Assembly: GCA_009731375.1 (NCBI GenBank)
Contig: BJOX01000365.1
Span: 573,692 to 624,839 of the forward strand
Direction: 5' to 3'
Source of the DNA: Paulinella micropora
Taxonomy: Eukaryota; Cercozoa; Imbricatea; Euglyphida
DNA: 51,148 nucleotides
In this document: one piece after another, positions 47,991 through 51,148 of the stretch
How the letters are laid out: each line of letters opens with the position of its first letter
How positions within the stretch are numbered: position 1 is the stretch's first letter
Notes under the pieces: model-generated
What the model saw: only the letters and a program-made list of their open reading frames with translations
What the model was told of the DNA's origin: nothing
The model's database searches: none
Translations under genes and position numbers: made by a program

Positions 47991-50435
47991 ATGACCGCCC
48001 CTATGTTGGACAATGGCAACTGGCACTGGAAACAGGAAGAAGCACTGGAGGGCAAAACGGCCGAAATCCTTATCAAATGGGGCAACAAACAATTTACTAC
48101 TTTACCAAACCAAGAAGACTTTATTGAATTGATTGAAAAAACCCCCGAAGAACAAAAACAATTTTACGAAGTGTTGATGGATGGTAAGCCACAGCGAATG
48201 TTTGCCGATTTGGACGGCGATAACTTGAGTATCTCGCGAGAGAAGATGTATGAACGATGGAACGATTTAATGGAAAATGTATTTCAACTACTTGGTATGA
48301 AATACAACCCGAAAAAGGCCAAATACTTGGATGCTTGCAAGGGTGATAAGATGTCGTGCCACTTTTCATATGACAACGGCTTCGTATTTGCCAACTGCGA
48401 CACACAAAAAGAATTTTGGAAATTCGTTGAAACCATTATTGAAAAAAATTACACTGACCTCTGCTTTACCTTTGAACGACAGGATAAAAAAATTGAACTG
48501 CGAACCATTCTGGATATCTCCGTGTATAACAAGAACCGAGCATTTCGCACCATTTACTCTCACAAAGACGGGAGCAATCGTGTGTTGCTTCCATACTCTT
48601 ATACACCAAAAACCAATACATTGAAACTATTACAAAATGTTGAAATTGATGATTACTTAATCATGCGACCCGACGAAACCTCATATTATGGTGTTAAACT
48701 GCCCGAATACACTTCTCTGCGACGATACCAGCACATAACTATTGCCGAAGTTGAACAAATCATACTCAGCAAAGTGGCTAATGTGGATATAAAAGAGCAA
48801 AAGCAACGAATGTTTGTTTTAAAAACGAAAGGAGTGAGAAAATGTATCATAAATGGCGAGGAGAACCAAAGCGACAACTGCTATGTTGTGTGGAAACGAG
48901 ACGGGCTTTATTTCTACTGCCATGATACGGGTTGTGAAGGTAAAGGTGTGCGAATTCATGAATTTACTCCCGCAATTGCTCACGATATCAACACTATTGA
49001 TGACTTACGGCGACTTGGCAGTGAGTGTAAGACGATTGAAAAATTCAAAGATTTTCTAGAAACCGCTTTGGCATGGATGAACAAATCATATTGTTTTGCT
49101 AACTTGGCAAAGCCAACCATAATTGAAGAATACATTGATGCTAGGGATAAAATGGTGTTTCGTTATAAAACAGAAACGGCGATGGAGGCCTTCTTCAAAA
49201 ACAAAAGAATAAAGACTAATCTTTCAAAGGAAGACTGGATAGCACTAGGCAAAAACCCCGCCACATTGAATGTTGTTGATTTATACAAAATGTGGAATAC
49301 TCACCCGAAACGACGAGAGGTAAATGATATTATCTTTGACCCCAAGGCATACTTTGATGACAATAAAAAAGGGTTTTACAACTTATTCAAAGGATTTGCC
49401 GTCCCCGCCGACACATTGCACGATGTAAAATCATTTACTCCAGAAGAAGAGAAAAACGAGCCATTCTTTCAACATATTTTTAACAGATGGTGCGGTGGAG
49501 ACCAAAATGTCTATAAAAAGGTTTTGGATATGTTTGCGCACATTTACCAAAAGCCGTGGGAGAAATTACATTTATCTTTGGTGCTAACCAGCACAGAACG
49601 AGCAGGTAAGGGGATTATCCTTGAAATATTCAAAGATATTATTGGTGGCGAATATTACTTTCAGCCCTCCGATGTGAAAGAAGTGTTAGGCGACTTCAAT
49701 GCCCAACTAGCACGGGCTATAGTCGTATATATGGACGAAATGGTGTGGGGTGGTGATAAGGAACGAGCGGGCACTATTAAGAAAATGGTATCCGAAAATA
49801 CACTCACTCTCAAACAAAAATATTTACCAAATCTCACATTAGAAAATATCTTCTTCTTGGTGCTTGCTTCTAACGAAGAATGGGTTGTCCCCGCAGGAAC
49901 AACGGAGCAACGATGGCTGGTATTGGAAGTATCGGACGAATTGGCACTAATGAAAGAAAACGAAAAAAGAAAAGCAATTACGGATATCCGTGCAATTGAC
50001 CGACAGCGACTGGCGAAGTTTCTTGCCGAACGAGACCTTAGCACTTTTAACGATCGCGAGACGATATTAACGGGCGGACTACGACAACAAAAAGTAAAAA
50101 CATTATCTAAAATACGGAAGTGGTGGTTAGATTGTTTAAACGATGGCCATATTTCAAGCGGAATGCCAGAAATACAATTTGGAGATGAAGTTTCAAAAGA
50201 AGTAATGTATGACATATATAAATCAAATATTAATGACCCTCATACTTCGCAGACAAGTTTCTGGATGCAAATGAAAAAACTGATCCCCGATGCAAGGGAA
50301 ACAAAGAAAACCATAGGTGGAAGGAGACCAAGATTTATACAATTACCCTCTCTGGAAGAATGCCAGAACACATGGCGAACTATTTATGGAGACCAAGAAT
50401 GGCGATTTAGCACACAGGACGACGACGATGAATAA
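47991..50435 (+). CDS. Primase-superfamily 3 helicase (814 aa)
   Basis: ATG at 47991 after TATACA. N-terminal archaeo-eukaryotic/UL52-type primase: RMFADLDGDN (catalytic D-x-D, ~71-77), KMSCHFSYDNG (~120-130, His), ILDISVYNKNRAFRT (~173-187). A zinc-binding segment with C297, C310 and C315 follows. C-terminal superfamily 3 helicase of the D5/DUF5906 kind: Walker A TSTERAGKGI (533-542), Walker B VVYMDEM (578-584), sensor LVLASNEEW (N628), arginine EQRW (641). The protein would prime and unwind the element's DNA at replication. All catalytic motifs look intact, so the gene could be functional. Ends TAA, followed by a hairpin. Confidence 0.9.
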   Translation: MTAPMLDNGNWHWKQEEALEGKTAEILIKWGNKQFTTLPNQEDFIELIEKTPEEQKQFYEVLMDGKPQRMFADLDGDNLSISREKMYERWNDLMENVFQLLGMKYNPKKAKYLDACKGDKMSCHFSYDNGFVFANCDTQKEFWKFVETIIEKNYTDLCFTFERQDKKIELRTILDISVYNKNRAFRTIYSHKDGSNRVLLPYSYTPKTNTLKLLQNVEIDDYLIMRPDETSYYGVKLPEYTSLRRYQHITIAEVEQIILSKVANVDIKEQKQRMFVLKTKGVRKCIINGEENQSDNCYVVWKRDGLYFYCHDTGCEGKGVRIHEFTPAIAHDINTIDDLRRLGSECKTIEKFKDFLETALAWMNKSYCFANLAKPTIIEEYIDARDKMVFRYKTETAMEAFFKNKRIKTNLSKEDWIALGKNPATLNVVDLYKMWNTHPKRREVNDIIFDPKAYFDDNKKGFYNLFKGFAVPADTLHDVKSFTPEEEKNEPFFQHIFNRWCGGDQNVYKKVLDMFAHIYQKPWEKLHLSLVLTSTERAGKGIILEIFKDIIGGEYYFQPSDVKEVLGDFNAQLARAIVVYMDEMVWGGDKERAGTIKKMVSENTLTLKQKYLPNLTLENIFFLVLASNEEWVVPAGTTEQRWLVLEVSDELALMKENEKRKAITDIRAIDRQRLAKFLAERDLSTFNDRETILTGGLRQQKVKTLSKIRKWWLDCLNDGHISSGMPEIQFGDEVSKEVMYDIYKSNINDPHTSQTSFWMQMKKLIPDARETKKTIGGRRPRFIQLPSLEECQNTWRTIYGDQEWRFSTQDDDDE

Positions 50436-50440
50436 ACAAT

Positions 50441-50462
50441 AATACCAGTTGGTATTTTTTTT
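50441..50462 (+). terminator. Hairpin AATACCA-GT-TGGTATT plus T-run
   Basis: Perfect 7-bp stem with 2-nt loop followed by T's, five bases after the helicase stop. Likely a transcript end signal. Confidence 0.65.
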
Positions 50463-50479
50463 CTTCAATATTATATAGT

Positions 50480-51100
50480 ATGAGCACAAAGCAAAGTTAT
50501 TTGGACGAGATCGCCAAATGGGAGATTGATAGCAATGTTAAGAAACCGACCATTAAATGGACGAAACCCGAAATTGTATCATTTTATGAACAATACAAAC
50601 CCCGCGGTGGCGACAATGTAAAAGTAGAAATGCCGTCGGCCACTACACTGGAAAACATAGTTAGCAGTATGGCAGAGGAGGAAAGCACTCCATTCAAAAC
50701 TGCGGATTTAGTAGAAACAGGCATTACGGAAATTAAGGCCAACGTGGGGGAAGAACTGGCAAAAAAAGAAACGGAAGCAAAAGAAGAGAAGAAAACACCG
50801 ATTAAAGCAAAGCGAAACCCGCCCGAGGGCGGGTATAGTTGCTATGAAATAATAACGGCACATTTGAAAGTATCCAAAGACCCGTTTAATTTCTTGTATA
50901 TGAAAGTTGATGACCGCACCATATTACAGGAGGATATGAAGAAATGGCACGAGAGTAGATACGGACATATACCGCCAGAGCAACGCCCCACCCTTAAATA
51001 TGGTAAGTTAGATTATAAGACATTTTTCCGCGATGTCTTATCTCAACACGAGGGCAAACTCACGACACTAAAGGATATGTATGACAGGTTTCATGTGTAA
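50480..51100 (+). CDS. Hypothetical viral protein (206 aa)
   Basis: ATG at 50480 after TATAGT, 44 bp beyond the helicase stop. Begins MSTKQSYLDEIAKWEI. A Lys/Glu-rich middle (ELAKKETEAKEEKKTPIKAK) separates two ordered parts; the second starts PEGGYSCYEIITAHLKVSKD and ends DVLSQHEGKLTTLKDMYDRF. No family recognised. Ends TAA. Position next to the helicase suggests a replication or early gene, but this is a guess. Confidence 0.65.
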   Translation: MSTKQSYLDEIAKWEIDSNVKKPTIKWTKPEIVSFYEQYKPRGGDNVKVEMPSATTLENIVSSMAEEESTPFKTADLVETGITEIKANVGEELAKKETEAKEEKKTPIKAKRNPPEGGYSCYEIITAHLKVSKDPFNFLYMKVDDRTILQEDMKKWHESRYGHIPPEQRPTLKYGKLDYKTFFRDVLSQHEGKLTTLKDMYDRFHV

Positions 51101-51148
51101 GAGGCAGTTAGTGCTATGTCTCTCATTACATCAATATTGAAATACGAA

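Larger units (their letters stand above)
45766..51148. mobile_element. Endogenous virophage/Polinton-like virus, one end (runs off the window)
   Basis: An abrupt change at 45766 from microsatellite-rich, intron-containing DNA to AT-rich, closely packed intronless genes. Evidence for a viral element: a primase-superfamily 3 helicase of the type used by virophages, Polinton-like and large DNA viruses; a Cys-rich protein with a CCCGH...IVGSHCVKRF signature that I associate with those viruses; basic repeat proteins; a palindromic terminus; uniform start-codon context. Morphogenesis genes are not within the window, so virophage versus Polinton-like virus cannot be decided. Hosts of such elements are protists. 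Confidence 0.75.

Noticed and set aside
48121-50215. Minus-strand ORFs across the helicase-primase gene
   Set aside because: Antisense shadows of an 814-codon gene with intact catalytic motifs; no TATA-N2-ATG context.

Overview
The window is nuclear DNA of a eukaryote, probably a protist or microalga. It has GT-AG introns, split genes, retro- and DNA transposons, and an extreme load of microsatellites that fills about half the sequence. Nothing in it fixes the species. There are no rRNA, tRNA or CRISPR features. Assembly gaps lie at 4438-5020, 20193-20202, 33807-34127, 44001-44010 and 44619-44628.

Layout. 1-4.3 kb: a Ser/Pro-rich exon, then tiny exon-like segments set in CT/TA/CA/CTAT tracts, several repeated 2-4 times. 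4.4-7.3 kb: microsatellites. 7.8-8.9 kb and 41.8-42.7 kb: inverted copies of one dispersed repeat. 9.2-12.7 kb (minus): a decayed multi-exon transposase-like gene with several frameshifts. 13.2-14.6 kb: a composite GATA/GCTTGCTGCT satellite. 14.9-32.8 kb (minus): a DIRS-like tyrosine-recombinase retrotransposon (Gag, reverse transcriptase, tyrosine recombinase), split by an 11,142-bp DNA transposon at 16565-27706. That insert has ~390-bp terminal inverted repeats and a 4-bp target duplication (CTAC). Removing it with one CTAC restores the polymerase reading frame exactly. It carries two divergent gene sets: on the minus strand a Lys/Glu-rich multi-exon protein; on the plus strand a small SET-domain protein and a ~1,145-residue transposase-like protein with SAP-like and RanBP2-type zinc-finger parts. 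36.9-41.3 kb (plus): a multi-exon gene with a ZZ zinc finger and two in-frame TAG codons. 42.7-45.7 kb (plus): a coiled-coil/protein-kinase-like gene with partial tandem duplications.

From 45766 to the right edge the composition becomes AT-rich, intron-free and gene-dense. This is one end of an endogenous virophage or Polinton-like virus. It opens with a near-perfect palindrome (188-bp arms, one mismatch) and encodes two small basic repeat proteins, a Cys-rich protein, an 814-aa primase-superfamily 3 helicase and an unknown 206-aa protein. All five start codons follow the pattern TATA-N2-ATG, a strikingly regular candidate promoter/initiator. Hairpins follow at least two of the stops, and a GTGTCCAACC motif recurs near the terminus. 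Capsid, ATPase and protease genes, if present, lie beyond the window.

The most informative items are the nested transposon with its restored reading frame, the viral element with its start-codon rule and palindromic terminus, and the way microsatellites build introns and duplicate exon edges throughout the host sequence.
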